Shown here one piece after another: positions 23,997 through 36,515 of a stretch of DNA of 64,000 nucleotides (positions are counted from its first letter, which is position 1; every line of letters starts with the position of its first letter). Under the pieces are notes generated by a model that did no database searches, was not told where the DNA came from, and was given only the letters and a program-made list of their open reading frames with translations. The position numbers and the translations under genes are program-made. The DNA comes from Pyxicephalus adspersus (Eukaryota; Chordata; Amphibia; Anura; Pyxicephalidae): assembly GCF_032062135.1 (NCBI RefSeq), contig NC_092862.1:63309163-63373162 (forward strand), written 5' to 3'.

Positions 23997-25834
23997 CAAA
24001 CTACCCCACTCTGTAGGTTTTGCAGGATACAGCCCCATTCTGGACCCTGTACTGTACGTGGCAAACTCAAGACTGTCCAGACTGTTCATTATGTCATGGA
24101 CTGACCCGGCCACACACTGTGGTTTATGTGATATAGGTAAATCACTTCCTTTCTGTACACTGTGTTGTATATAAAATACCTTAGATTGCCTTATGCAGTA
24201 TACTGTTTTGTATGTAACACACTCCAGCCTGGCTATTCTAAATGTTGTGCAGTACTATATACCGTATACTGCACACATTTTCATCCTAAATTTTGAGCTT
24301 CATGCTATTTACTTCATGTCACTTAGGATCACAGTTTTAGATATTCATACCACTGAGATACAAGACCACCACCCTGTTTACAGAAAATGTACATTGCTAG
24401 CATTTATCGGGCTGTATAGTTGTAGTCCGAAGCTATTCTTGCGTACCTTGAGTTGGAAAAAATAGAACAACTCCACACTCCTGGTTTCTATATACACAGA
24501 GGTTACAACAATTTTTTTTACACTCCCCCTCTATAGTTCATATGAACGCATGTCAAGCATAGTGTAAAATACATTAGTGAATGGTAAAAAAAATCATATT
24601 TGAGGGAAATTACAAATATATTAAGCTTTTTTTAGTTAAATTATAAATTTGAGATATTTGATAATACTGGTACTGTAGGGCACATGTAGCTGACATCTGC
24701 CTGATATATGCTTTTGCATTTTTGATGGTCTTAGAATTACTAAATTACATTGACATGCCCTGAATTTTACAAGAGGAAATACAGAACATCACAGATTCTT
24801 TTGCAACACAGAATATTTTAAAAATAAATGTCTAAAAGGTAAAAATATACAACAACAAGATTTTGGAACACAGAAGTTCCTAATCTATAGCGAGTATTGG
24901 CATAAAGAGTTAATAAAAGCTCCCTTAGTTATGATTTTCTTATGAATGCAGTAAAGATGGTTTAGGTAAACAGAGACTGTGTCTTGCAGCATATAGACCT
25001 CCATCTTTCCGAATCAACCAGCCTTTTCAGAAAAGAGAGTAATTCTCACTAGCACGTCATTAGGGAAAAAGAGTTCATGCCAAGTGAACCAAATAATTAA
25101 TATGAGACAGAAAGTAGCAATTGGGGTGGGAAAATCATTGATGGTGTTATTTATTTGCACTTTGCGCAGGTCTTTGATCCGGTGAGGCCCAAAAAGATCA
25201 AATATAACACTTACAGGACATAACGTGGTGAAGTCTGACTCCAGATTTACAGTATAAACATCACATGTGGTAGGATATTAAGGTGTGACCAACCCAAAAT
25301 CTACTCTGAGCTAAACATAGCCTGTGAAAGAACAGCTTATTCAAAGAAAATCCTCATAAACTCATAAGTAAACTCACTGTAATAAGCACCAGTTTAAATT
25401 GTATCTGTTTTGCAGTTGTAAAAATAACAATAATAATGTGAAACCCCAGGCAAATATTTATTTCTGCAAAGGAATTTGGATTTTTGTGGTAAACACACCA
25501 TTGCCACATTGTATAACAGGGAATTTCAGGTTAAGGTTCCCTGGTTCTTTCTTTTATTCTTCCTGGATTTCCTTCCAGCTCAGAAGTGATGATGATGATT
25601 TAGTCTAGTAAGCAGGTAGAATCAGGAAACTGTCACCACTACTGCAGAGAAGTGTAAATTACAGCACTGGTACAACAGTTTTTATGTTTTATACCTTGTT
25701 TATATACTATAGCACATTTCAAACTTTGTTGAATTTTAGCACTATTGACCTCTTCTAGTTTATTTGCAAACTACATAATTGGGCATTCTACAGGGAGATC
25801 CTCATGATAACAACCAGAGTTTGAACTAAGCTGT
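23997..25834. other. Intronic sequence, nothing recognised
   Basis: Short, loosely repeated CTGTA/TATACTG words at 24020-24290. No gene or classified element. Confidence 0.35.
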
Positions 25835-26325
25835 CACCCTTCAAGTCCAAGTTGAGTCCCAAATCACTGACACCAAGTCCCAAGTCACCAAGAGATCTTC
25901 CAAGTCCAGTCCCAAGTCAATTCACTTCATTTATCCCCATCTGTCCCCATATAGAATCAGAGCATTTTCTTGAGCACAGGATTGGATTCTGAGTCCACGG
26001 ATTTCACTGATGACAGCTAAAGGGGGAAGGAAGGCAGTGAGGCTTCTGTAACCCCCCCCCCCCCCCCAAAGCTGTCAGAGGAGAAAACTTAGAATCCAAG
26101 GTTCTCCCCACTTTTCTTGCATTCCAAGTTTTTTACTCTGACAGCTGAATAAGGGGTGGGGGGTGTTACAGAAGCCTCACTACCTCCCTCCCTGCCCTCT
26201 TTAGCTGTCAGCAGAGAAAGCAAGTTGCGGGTCAAGTTGAAAGTCGCTGGGGAAAACCCCCAAGTCGAGTTGAAAGTCATTCATTAGGTAACTTAAGTTG
26301 GACTCAAGTCCCAAGTCCTGGTAAC
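25835..26325. repeat. Foldback element with CAAGTCC outer units and a C-run
   Basis: Left arm GACAGCTAAAGGGGGAAGGA, then AGGCAGTGAGGCTTCTGTAA and a run of about 17 C (26051-26067). The right arm is its inverse, GTTACAGAAGCCTCACTACC through TTTAGCTGTCA (26163-26211). Inner AGCTGTCAG / CTGACAGCT also pair. Outside the arms, CAAGTCCCAAGTC-type words recur on both flanks (25838-25915 and 26220-26320). Probably a non-autonomous DNA transposon; the family is unknown. Confidence 0.55.
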
Positions 26326-29300
26326 AACCGAGGAGAACATCAATACAGATGCTTACAGTATCCCCGAGAAGTACATGTGAAAGAAAGGGTGACAACGCAA
26401 CTGGGAGATGGGCAGAGTGCTGCCAGCCTATAATAGAAATTGTTTCAGCAACTACCTTACTGCAGATATGTTTTGATAAAGGCTAAGTTTTTAAAATAAA
26501 TACTTTTGAAATTTCAACGCTTTTGTGATATTTTAGTGATTGTATTTTGATCTATTTTAGGCTTTTTGCCTAGTGTTACATTTTAAATACAGCCTGTTAT
26601 ACAGAAGGCATCACAAATCTCACTGCTTTTTCTTGTGAGACAAAATCCTGACCAATCTAAGCAAATCTTAAAACAGACACAGTTTTTTTTTCTAAAACAT
26701 AAATAAAACATATTTTAAATGATGGGCATAGTAGCTTTGTATATGTTGTATTTATTTATTGTGTTTTTTATTATAAGTCAGGGGAGTGACTCCAATAAAA
26801 ATGTAAAATTTTGACAAACTTCAGGCAGGCCGATTTTGGTGTCTTTCCTCTTCCAAAAACACATAGTGCTTTGGGATTTCTTTACCATACTCATATTAGA
26901 AAAACAAATCTGAAACATTATCTAAGAGGTTAAAAACTGAAAAGTTAAATTGTCCTAACATTATTTTAGTTTCCCTACAATAGATTATACTGTATTGTAA
27001 GTGTGATCCAGTCTTGGTAGGATTTGTTTTACAGGTTATACTACTCATGAAGCATTGGACTTGAATAGAAAGGGTTACAAAAATACATGCAGACAGAAAA
27101 AAAAGTGTCCTTTTACAATCCCACACAAAGACATAAAATAGACAGATGATGGCCAAACTCTACTGCTGGAAGATGAGGAGCTGTGATTTATGATGTCATA
27201 AGATTTCTTGATAGACTTTGCAGATCTTTTTTGCTCATTTGCAGAAAGCGAATTCTATACGTTGCTTCTTCAAGCTTGTGATACAGCAACAATGCACAAC
27301 TATGTAATGTCTGCCTGCAGATGAATGAGATGTATGAAACACCTAACATCTTGAATGCTCACAGTAACGATTAGTACTTATTCCCAACATAAAATGAGGT
27401 ATCTGCTTGCATAAGGAAAAGAAGACAATTTTTTCCATATGAGATTTTCATCTTGAACTTTTCCTACATGCAGTCAATACAACTAACCTGTCTACCAGTG
27501 CCTTATGTTTTAAATTGCATTTTGTTATTGGAAACACATTGAAATCCTCCAGATTGGTAATGGTGTTCCCTTTATATGAAGGCATGTAGCAAAATCACCA
27601 GAGGATGCTGTTAAATTAAAGGAAACCTGATGCAAAGTAAGGGGTATGCTGAGATCACAATTTATTCCTATTACAGAAATGTAACATTTCTAAAGAAAAT
27701 ATATAGTATAGGAAGCCTGCACATATAAACTGAACTTTTCTAAAAATGCCAATGTCCTGGCTGATTTAAGGGCTACATTGCTTTCTGAGTATTTATCTTG
27801 GAGTAAGGACCAAAAGTTTTGTTTACATTCTCATTTTCTAATTTGCATGTCTTTTCCATATTGGTAAATCAATGCATTAAAGTCAAAACTGACCAATCAA
27901 TGATCACATTCAGGAAGGGATCAAACAAGGTAGCCCTCCTATTTTTCTCTTAACACAGCCTTCTTGCATGTAGTAACACACTGTTCGGTTCCATTTCATC
28001 TGTTCTGTATGCTGGGTGTAGTTCTGAGAATCTGTTCTTACTGTACGAATGGGCACAATCTACGTAGCATATATCTAATTAGTATGTCTGGTGTAATGCT
28101 CACCATTAAGTGTTATGTTTGCGTGGATGCTAGTATATGTTGAATTACGCTTAGATTACTTGACCACATTCTTTGTTTATTTACCATTTTCTTTATTGTG
28201 TGCATTCATAAATCTAATAATATAATAACCAAAAATTTTCATTAAGTCTATTATTATTATTATATATATATATTTTGTTATTAAAGGCTTTTGGAGAAAC
28301 TCTCCTTTGTTCTGCATTAAAATTCCTAAAGATGTAAACAACTTGGTTATCGCGTGAGCAAAAGAATGATAAGATCTGAAAGTAGAAACTAAATCTAATC
28401 TGAAAAGCAGGAAACAAGAATAATGAATAGTATGGCACAAGGGCAGTCACCGTAACAAGCCCCGCTGAAAAGGAAGGTCAGCATCTGGCTTCCTTTCAGC
28501 AGTTTTCTTATCAGAACAGACCTGAAAAAAATATCTGCTCAGTCTGGGAAAACCATTTTCGCTCCTATAGTATGGTGCTTCTACTACCTAAAGTTGAATA
28601 TTATGTTTGTAAATAATAAAATGAAATTATAGTATTCACAGGCTATGTGCAGAAATCCAATCTACTGCATAATTTGATTTTATACAAAATAGAACTAACA
28701 CACAGTTTGAAAAAAAAAAAAATGGTAATTCTACTAAATGTTGCTATTTTACATAAAGGTAACTGCTGGTGAGTAGTACCACGCACTGGCTTCTTGTAAA
28801 TTTCTAGGGGGTTCCAGAGATATGGTTTCCCTTTGTGCCAAAGGCTCATCTATGAGTAGGAGTGTTTGAGAACTGTTTTGTGCATGTGGCTGCATGTAGC
28901 TTTTGTTAACAAAAGCAACAACTTTTAGCCACACGGTTACTTTTTCTTCTCTAAAAGAAGAACTTCACCACAGCCACCCACAAACATGTCGCTTCTGGGC
29001 AGACAACAGCAGTTTGTCAACAGCAAATTTCAATTTAGCCATTTTTTGGAGAGGAATGCTGTTTAGAGTTGAAATGCACAGGAGATAGTGTAAAAATTCC
29101 TGGTAAAAATGCTGACAGAAGTATGTTTTATAACCTAAAACATTTGTTACAGGCACAGATATGCCAATGAACTGTTATTGTTATGTAGAACAATAGAATA
29201 TGTAAGATTTAACATGAATAATGTGGAAAGAATCCTGTGTAATCCTTCCAGATACCAGGCAAAAAAAACCTTAACTAGAACTTTCTCATTATGTGTTATG

Positions 29301-30805
29301 TGCTGTATAGAAAGACCAAAAGTGCACACCGAAGAGTCTAAAATCTATTGATCATTTTTTCCTGGAGAACACAGCATTTAAGAAGAACTCCAGACACAGA
29401 TATTGGCAGTGGAATACATTGTCAATACTTTTTTTTGCTTGAAAGCACAACTCCTCCTTTACTCCATTTACTGAAACATAACTTATTTCTCTACTCCTAC
29501 TGTAAAATATAAGACTACACTCATATGACAGAAGATGGATATATAAAGTGACCACTAAAATGTATTCACATTAAAAAAGAAATGTAGACAGTCATTCCTT
29601 TTGCCAAATTGCGGGCAGACATAAAAGATACAAATTACTGCAATTCTGTAATCATTAAAACATAATTAAATGTATTTTCAATTCAAGGAGTAAGTACCTG
29701 AATTTGACTTGGCGGCAGCTTTGTGCAGTCCCTGTACAGCAGGGCTGGAGTATGAGAGAAAGCAGTGCAAGGGTCCCATATGTGCGGACAAGAAACATGC
29801 TCATAGGAAGTAAAGTCAAACTGACAGAGAGAAGAGCTTGTCACAATGCTGCTTCTCATTTCACTGTCCAGACACAGGGAGCAGTGGTCCAGGAAGACAT
29901 AGGTTCAATAAAGTGGGTTGAACGATAATACCTCAGCAATCGAAAATTCAGACTGCAATGATCAGTCATGTACTTTCCTTAACCAATGTACATTGCAATC
30001 ATCAGTGGCTAAAAAATTTTGGTAGTTGACCTGTGAACACCAACTGCAATTCAGCAACTGGCCACTCGGCTTGACAAGAGAAGAGGAGGTGAGTTTTTTT
30101 CTCTTTGTTTTTTCTCTTTGAATTGTATCCACTTGCCAAAATATAAATGCTTGAAAATACTTACAACACATGCATAAGAAGTGACAAGTGGTCCCAATTC
30201 AACACTATGGAAATAGCAGGGGAGGCAAGGTGCATGGAGTGTTTAAAACAAAAAGCTGCAGCAATGCTGCCACACTCTTAACGCCTATCAAAAAAAGGAC
30301 AAATAAATGACATTCAGCAATATAGACAATTTTAGGTAACAAAACCACCTAAAAACATTTGCAAATACTACCAGTCTGAGCATGCCCTAAGCTTTGGTCA
30401 TAAAAGGGACCCAGATAGCCTCTGATCATGAAAGATGAGAGTAACGGGACAGATATTGGTCATCATGGAGGAAAACCTTCACTGGCCTGATAATGCTTTC
30501 AACTGCATATTTGAATTGTTAACAACTTGCCACCCAGAAGTCACTTTGTGAGGGTTCTGCAGACTGATCACTCTTATAAGATGTAAGGGGATAAGTAGCT
30601 GGGTTGGGTATGTCAGTCTCAGCATAAAAGGTAGTGGGAAAGGGAATGGTTTTCTGCCCCAGGGACCATGCTCGTTCCCATCATTGCCGCCACCACTGCT
30701 CACAATTGTAAACCGTGGCAATTTTTAGCAAGTCTAAGAACTGACCTACAATAACCCATGTACTCTAATCACATGGGCTAAATACATCAATAAACGTAAG
30801 CTATA
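26326..30805. other. Intronic sequence, nothing recognised
   Basis: 4.5 kb of AT-rich DNA with a short (ATT)n(AT)n tract at 28249-28273. No gene or classified element. Confidence 0.4.
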
Positions 30806-32006
30806 CAGTTAGGTCCATAAATATTTGGACAGAGACAACTTTTTTCTAATTTTGGTTCTGTACATTACCAAAATTAATGTGGACAATTGGGTCATTGTCC
30901 ATCTGTAATATGAAACGCCTCCCAATCAATGTGACTGCATTTAGCTGGATTTGAGCAGACAGTATGTCTCTGAACACCTCAGAATTCATTTGGCTGCTTC
31001 TGTCCTGTGTCACATCATAGATAAACACTAGTGTCCCAGTGCCACTGGCAGCCATGCACGCCCAAGCCATCACACTGCCTCCGCCATGTTTTACAGATGA
31101 TGTGGTATGCTTTGGATCATGAGATGTTCCACACCTTCTCCATACTTTTTTTCTTGCCATCATTCTGGTAAAGGTTGATCTTGGTTTCATCTGTCCAAAG
31201 AATGTTTTTCCAGAACTGTGCTGGCTTTTTTAGATGTTTTTGAGCAAAGTCCAATCTAGCCTTTCTATTCTTGAGGCTTATGAGTGTCTTTGCACTTTGC
31301 AGTGCACCCCCTGTATTTACTTTCATGCAGTCTTCTCTTTATGGTAGATTTGGATATTGATACGCCTACCTCCTGGAGAGTGTTGTTTACTTTGTTGGCT
31401 GTTGTGAAGGGGTTTCTCTTCACCATGGAAATGATTCTGCGATCATCCACCACTGTTGTCTTCCGTGGACGTCCAGGTCTTTTGGCGTTGCTGAGTTCAC
31501 CAGTGCTTTGTTTCTTTCTCATGATGTACCAAACTGTAGATTTTGCCACTCCTAATATTATAGCAATTTCTCTGATATTTTTTTTCTGTTTTTGCAGCTT
31601 AAGGATGGCTTGCTTCACCTGCATGGAGAGCTTCTTTGACCGCATGTTGTCTGTTCACAGCAAAATCTTCCACATACAAGCACCCCCCCTCCCCCCCAAA
31701 TCAACTGCAGGCCTTTTATCTGCTTAATTTATAATGACATAACAAAGGAATTGCCCACACCAGCCCATGAAATAGCCTTTTAGTCAATTGTCCAATTACT
31801 TTTGAGTCCCTGAAATGAAGTGATTGTGCTAAAAAAAAAGGTTCCTCAAATTTTTATGCAATCTTTTTGTTCAACCTACTGAATTAAAGCTGAAAGTCTG
31901 CAGTTCAACTGCATTGGAGTTGTTTCATTTAAAATTATTTGTGGTAATGTACAGAACTAAAATTAGAAAAAAGTTGTCTCTGTCCAAATATTTATGGACC
32001 TAACTG
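30806..32006 (-). mobile_element. Tc1-like transposon, internally deleted
   Basis: Terminal inverted repeats begin CAGTTAGGTCCATAAATATT and match for about 65 bases between 30806 and 32006, each flanked by TA. The transposase reads on the minus strand. At 1201 bases it lacks about 400 bases of a full element. The deletion joins the region after the second catalytic Asp directly to the left inverted repeat. Confidence 0.93.
30870..31645 (-). pseudogene. Tc1-like transposase pseudogene, C-terminal truncated
   Basis: Starts at ATG 31645 with a paired-type helix-turn-helix (KNIREIAIILGVAKSTVWYI), the GRPRKTT basic motif, and the second helix region (DRRIISMVKRNPFTTANKVN). After frameshifts near 31270-31300 and 31130-31180 the catalytic domain continues with WKNILWTDETKINL (first Asp), HGGGSVMAWACMAASGTGTL and FILQMDNDP (second Asp). 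The third acidic residue and everything after it are deleted. Non-functional. Confidence 0.9.
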
Positions 32007-32717
32007 TATTTCAATAAATGTATGGCTAGATGTACAATTTCTCTTTTTCATATAAATAAATATGTGTAATTTAAATTATTTACACATTATGTATAATCAG
32101 AAGACCATTTGGTACATGTATATATTTAAACTTTGTCTACACTAAGAACAGTGCTCAGACATGCAGCATATTACTAATTAGTGTCTTAATTCCTATTACA
32201 AAACAATACAAAACTCAGTCTCTGAACATGACCATTTGGAAAATTATCAACCAAATCAAATGTATACCCATTATCAAAAGATAATGAAAGGACAACAGGC
32301 AAAACCTAAAGAATTTCTAACAATTAAAACAGGGTAATGACCAAATGAAATGTCTAAATTGTTTCAATCTGCAGGCAGCACTGTTTTTTCTTTTTATTTA
32401 TGACACATTCGCCTAAATGTAAAGCCACAGTCTTAAGCTATTTTCCAAAGGTCAGTATTTACGTGACTTGTTTTAGACCCAGGCATTTCATCATTGGGTC
32501 TCTGTGCTTCTCTATGGAAAGCAAGCAGAGGCTGGTGGGAGGTTCTGTACAAAGCTTTCAGGCACAGCAGCATGCCCCAGAACTCTCTGCTCTGATACAA
32601 GTACTAGGCTGGTACCTGGGAGTAGTTATGCAAATATCAAAATGCATTGATGGGCGGATGCCAGTCTAGAAGAGTGAGCAATTTTAGGAAGGCTGCATAT
32701 ACACAAATATACAAGAC
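32007..32717. other. Intronic sequence, nothing recognised
   Basis: No gene or classified element seen. Confidence 0.4.
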
Positions 32718-33091
32718 TTAAAGAGTAACTAAACTCAAAATTTCAAAAAATAAACTTACCTTTAATCCCGCAGGGCAGTTCCATCCCTCCGGGGGTGTCC
32801 TGCATCGGGTCCCGGGTCGTCCTGACACTGGGCGCTGCCATCTTCTCTTCTTCTTCCTACGTCACCCGACCCAGGTGCGAAATCGGGTGATGTAGAATGG
32901 AAAAGAAAATTTGCCGATCTCACTGCGCATTTGCGCGAAAAGGCTCCAGAAAGAGTGCCCAAGAGCCTCCCGGGATGCCTGACGTAGGTATCCGGGGAGG
33001 CTTTGCGTTCCTATTCATTCTCGATCGCCTAGGCGGTTCTCCACCTTTTTTTTTTTTTAAAGTGAAAATTCTGATTTTAAGTACGCTTTAA
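32718..33091. mobile_element. TTAA-flanked MITE
   Basis: A 374-base GC-rich element that starts TTAAAGAGTAACTAAACTCA and ends with the inverse pattern TTTTAAGTACGCTTTAA. TTAA at both ends and the TTAAAG start resemble T2/piggyBac-type MITEs of frogs. It has a short T-run and no coding capacity. Its core is shared with the truncated copy at 12910-13128. Confidence 0.72.
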
Positions 33092-34149
33092 GGTAAGGGT
33101 AGGGTTCAGCTATAAGAAAGAAAGTGAGGCTTGCTTCTGGTTTAATTCAATGCACTGACCCTGAACAGGTAGGTAGATCACATGATTTTACTTTACTAGC
33201 TGCATGCTTGTCATACATCAGAAATTCCAAGCTCTCAGAGACAGCCAAGCTACTGGCATTTTCAGGAGGTCAGCACTGGCAACCTTTCTTTTATTTTTTA
33301 AACATTTAATTCCCCTGCACAACAGAAACACTGCATCTAGTAACAGATTCTTTAAAAACATCTTAATCCCAGCCAGTTACTACAAAATAAATAGCAATGT
33401 TATACTACTCTGTGGAGTATGTAAATCGTAATAAATCAGACTATTATGTCATTACAGTATAATCAAAGTGTAGTAAACCAGCTTGGTACATGTCTGCCGG
33501 ATCATCAAAATAAAACTGGAAAAAGGAAAGCCAAACAACACTGCAAACACAGAGTATGAATAAAAGATTCCCAACAGCAAAACTTAATATTATTTTGGAA
33601 CTGGTGTATTTTATTTTGTTGCCCCATGTATTCATTCCCATGTCAGCAGGGGTTACATGTAGCAGACAATCTCTAGCCCTGATTCAGCACTTCCTTGTCA
33701 TCCTGTGATTTGGGTGATTGTGATAAATATTATCAATCTGAAAGTTGCATTGTCATCTCAAGTCATGTGATGTCCCATTTTTCTATTTTCTCACAATATC
33801 ACTCCTGGGTATGGCTGGAGTTATATCTTACTTATTTTATACCATTCTCTCCCCCTTCACATTTACATTCTCATTTAAATCAATGCATTGTCCTGAGTGT
33901 AACAATTGCAGTTTAATACATTTTAAAGTGCCCATTTCTTGTGTGTTCCCCATATGTTCCTCAATCAGCTTCACATGTTTCTACAGAAAAAGTATCTTTG
34001 CAGTGCAATAAATGTCTACCATATGCATCTTTTCTATGTATATCTGAGCACAGAGCTCCAGCAGATTGCAACATTTGAAAACAAGATTTTTGTGTGTGAT
34101 AATAAACAAAGTGCCCCATTACTGAAGAATGGGGGCCATGAGGACTCAC
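33092..34149. other. BMP6 intron 1, donor-proximal part, nothing recognised
   Basis: Besides the splice donor at 34149, no element or coding signal was recognised. Confidence 0.4.
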
Positions 34150-34594
34150 CCAGGTTGACAAAGCTCATGACCATGTCAGCATCATTGAGGAAGGCGCTGT
34201 CCTGGGCACTGGTCAGGGGGCTGCTCAGGAGGCTCTTGGCCTGATGGCTGTGAGGAGTTGTCCTGTGTGACCAGTCTGTGATGTCCATCCCTTGTTCCTG
34301 ACCAGACATGGCATTGTACAGGTCCAGCATGAAGAGGGGAGCAGAGTTCAGCCTCCCAGGCTGCTGAGCTGGGCTAAGTCCATGCACTGGTCTTGGTCTA
34401 TGAGGGAGTCCAAGGATGGAGAGGATCTCCTTCTGCATCTCTCTCTTTTCATGGCTCTTCAGGCGCCTGTATAGGAAGCCATTGTCCATGTTGGCCCTTC
34501 TGCTGCTTTCAACCAGTGTCCCCTGTGCCAGGGACAGCAGCAGGGAGCAGGAGACCCAGAGTGACCAAGAAAAGGGTAATGCTGACCTCTCCAT
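34150..34594 (-). CDS. BMP6: BMP6 coding exon 1 (partial gene: signal peptide and N-terminal propeptide)
   Basis: Encodes the start of a secreted TGF-beta superfamily growth factor of the BMP5/6/7/8 group. Of 148 complete codons, residues 1-25 form a signal peptide (hydrophobic [11 protein letters not shown], then QG). Residues 39-69 carry the conserved propeptide block [19 protein letters not shown] followed by LGLPHRPRP, 84-95 read [12 protein letters not shown], and 126-148 read [10 protein letters not shown] then [17 protein letters not shown] plus [20 protein letters not shown] favours BMP6 over BMP5, BMP7 or BMP8. The exon ends in phase 1 at CTGG|GTGAGT, where known BMP6 exon 1 ends. 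The ATG at 34594 has a strong Kozak context (A at -3, G at +4). The frame is open upstream but offers only a GTG. The propeptide is shorter than the mammalian one and lacks its Gln/Pro-rich stretches. The mature ligand domain is not in the window. Confidence 0.93.
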
Positions 34595-36065
34595 GCTCCC
34601 TGCTAGGTAAGAAGGGCATGCAGGGTCCAAATACTCCACCTTTGCCAGCTATTACTGATGCCCTGAGGACAACTTCGGGGTTATCATCTCAAAGTGGAGG
34701 CTGCTGATGGTCCCCACCATGCACAGCACACAGATGTGAAGCACCTGCCTGGTACCACACCTGCCAGCTGGATCACTGCTGCCTGCTCTGCTTGTCTCTC
34801 TCCACTTCAGCAATGCTAGGTATGGACCTTGGTCAGAACATTCATCATCTCACATCCCATGTGTCAGAACCAGCAGAACACCAGCTGATTATTGGCAAGA
34901 AAAAATGGAGTGCAATGCAGAAAGGAGCCGTTCTCATCACACGTGCTGTCCTCTTTTTTTTGCTCATACAGCCTGTGCAGTGGGGAGAGAAAACTTCTTG
35001 CAGGTTTCTGAGACTTGCTCTTCTTCCATCGCATGGACTGACTCACTTCTTCTGCACAGGGATTTAAGTGCTGGGAACGGTGTGCCCACGGGAGACATCT
35101 AGTGGCCGTTCTGTATAATGACCCGAGTTCCAGTCAGCCTGACAGGGCGGCAAAATACCTCACACGGGCTTCTGACTGAAGCCACCATTCATTTACACAC
35201 TGCTTACAGTGACTTTCCTCACATAGAGGATGAAAAAGTTAAATTTTTAATTTAAACCTGTAATAAAATGCAAACATTGTTTAAAAATTAAGCATAATGC
35301 AGTAAATAAGTTTCACTAAATGCAGATAAATACCTGAAAATGGTGACTTTTCCAGCAGAATCGCCCCCCGTAGTTAGCAGTTTTCAAAATATTTTTAGGT
35401 TATGGTGTGGTTATCACTTGCCCATGCCCCTGAACCACTTCTACAGGTGAGAGGTTACATGTAGCATTTCACCTATGGCAGCCTATTGAGAATGAATGGG
35501 GTGGCATTGAGCAGGTCAATATGGCCCATGAGGTGCCAGCTGCCGGGAGCTGCACACAACTTCCTGGTAAATAAACATATTTGTAATGGCCAAACTCAAA
35601 AAAGTTCAGGTCACCAGTGAGTTTGCCAATTCAAAAACTCTAATAATGTCAATGGGAAGTGAACTTTACCAATTTTTTTTTCTATTTAAGTTAGCAAAAT
35701 GTAGGTCTCTTAGATTACCACGACAGGGAAATGTCTGCTTTCATAATGTATGTGGTAACAAGTTACAATACCACTCAGCCTGCACATGTGTCCATTTCAC
35801 ATGTATATGTAAAAATATAATAATTAATATAATATATAATAATAAATGAAAAAAATTCCAACGTCCACCAAAACATTTCCTCTAAAATCCTAATTATTAT
35901 ATTCAAATATACATTATGTGAACTTACAGTATCCCCCTAAAGTAATATGTAATGAAAGGTAAGCCCTGGGCTGGATTCCAGAAATGTATACATAGTCTAA
36001 AACCAACTTGTAACAGTCACACAAAGGAATAAAAAGCTGTTACAAATAAAAGTAATACAGTGAGT
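34595..36065 (-). promoter_or_regulatory. Upstream region of BMP6 (5' UTR and promoter expected here)
   Basis: The BMP6 ATG lies at 34594 and the gene reads leftwards, so its 5' UTR and promoter should fall here. 34600-35160 is richer in G+C than the surroundings and contains a GGGCGG at about 35145. I see no convincing TATA box in the proper orientation and no dense CpG island. The transcription start cannot be placed. Several overlapping open frames at 34290-35100 are antisense or upstream shadows. Confidence 0.35.
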
Positions 36066-36282
36066 CTGATTTATTAAAGCTCTCCATGGCTGGAGAGAAC
36101 ACACTTTCATGGTGAAGCTGGGTGATCTAGCAAACCTGGAATTGATCAGGTCCAGGATTCGAAACATTTGCTAGCAATTAGCAAATTACTTTTAAGAAAT
36201 CCATTCCAGGTTTGCGGAATCACCCAGGTTTACTAATGAAAGTGTATCCTCTCCAGCCTTGGTGAGCTTTTTTTAAATCAGG
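36066..36282. mobile_element. Palindromic MITE, copy B (longest)
   Basis: CTGATTTATTAAAGCTCTCC at the left and GAGCTTTTTTTAAATCAGG at the right are inverse. The arms (GAAGCTGGGTGATCTAGCAA, ACCTGGAATTGATC and their complements GATTCCAGGTTTGCGG / AATCACCCAGG) pair through most of the 217 bases, around a TTGCTAGCAATTAGCAAA centre. It lies about 1.5 kb upstream of the BMP6 start codon. Confidence 0.85.
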
Positions 36283-36419
36283 TCCAATATATCAAAAATT
36301 GCATTCCCTAGAGGAAAGAATAATTCCAACCTTAGTTCATTTCGACATTCAGATACATAAATATATATCCCAGCAAGGAATTAAAACGCTCTCTGCCCTG
36401 TGGAAGGAAAAGCCCGTCA

Positions 36420-36515
36420 TATCTCACCGTATACGTACATCCTAACTCTCAGAGGTCGAGTGGTATATCTGACATACTGCACGGAACACTTTGTACAGGA
36501 AATAACATACATAAG
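36420..36515 (-). mobile_element. GIY-YIG nuclease scrap of a Penelope-like retroelement
   Basis: One minus-strand frame reads MYVISCTKCSVQYVRYTTRP then LRVRMYVYGEI, which resembles the start of a GIY-YIG domain in Penelope-like elements (VYVIxC..C...YVGxTTRxLRxRxxEH). Only about 30 residues are left and no reverse transcriptase is seen beside it. Confidence 0.5.

Larger units (their letters stand above)
1..34149 (-). other. BMP6 intron 1 (partial)
   Basis: The splice donor GTGAGT of BMP6 exon 1 starts at 34149 on the minus strand. No reading frame below it encodes the expected second exon (the AAEFRIYK region) or later BMP6 exons. The intron therefore extends past the window start and is over 34 kb long. 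A very long first intron is known for BMP6 in other vertebrates. Its visible content is transposon debris and simple repeats, listed separately; enhancers cannot be recognised by eye. Confidence 0.75.

Noticed and set aside
31284..31727. 147-codon plus-strand frame
   Set aside because: Antisense shadow of the Tc1-like transposase on the minus strand.
34595..34639. Extended N-terminus for BMP6 beginning at 34639
   Set aside because: The codon there is GTG. The ATG at 34594 has a strong Kozak context and starts a proper signal peptide.
34290..35102. Several plus-strand frames opposite and upstream of BMP6 exon 1
   Set aside because: They are antisense to the clear BMP6 exon or lie in its upstream region, with no recognisable domain or splice partners.
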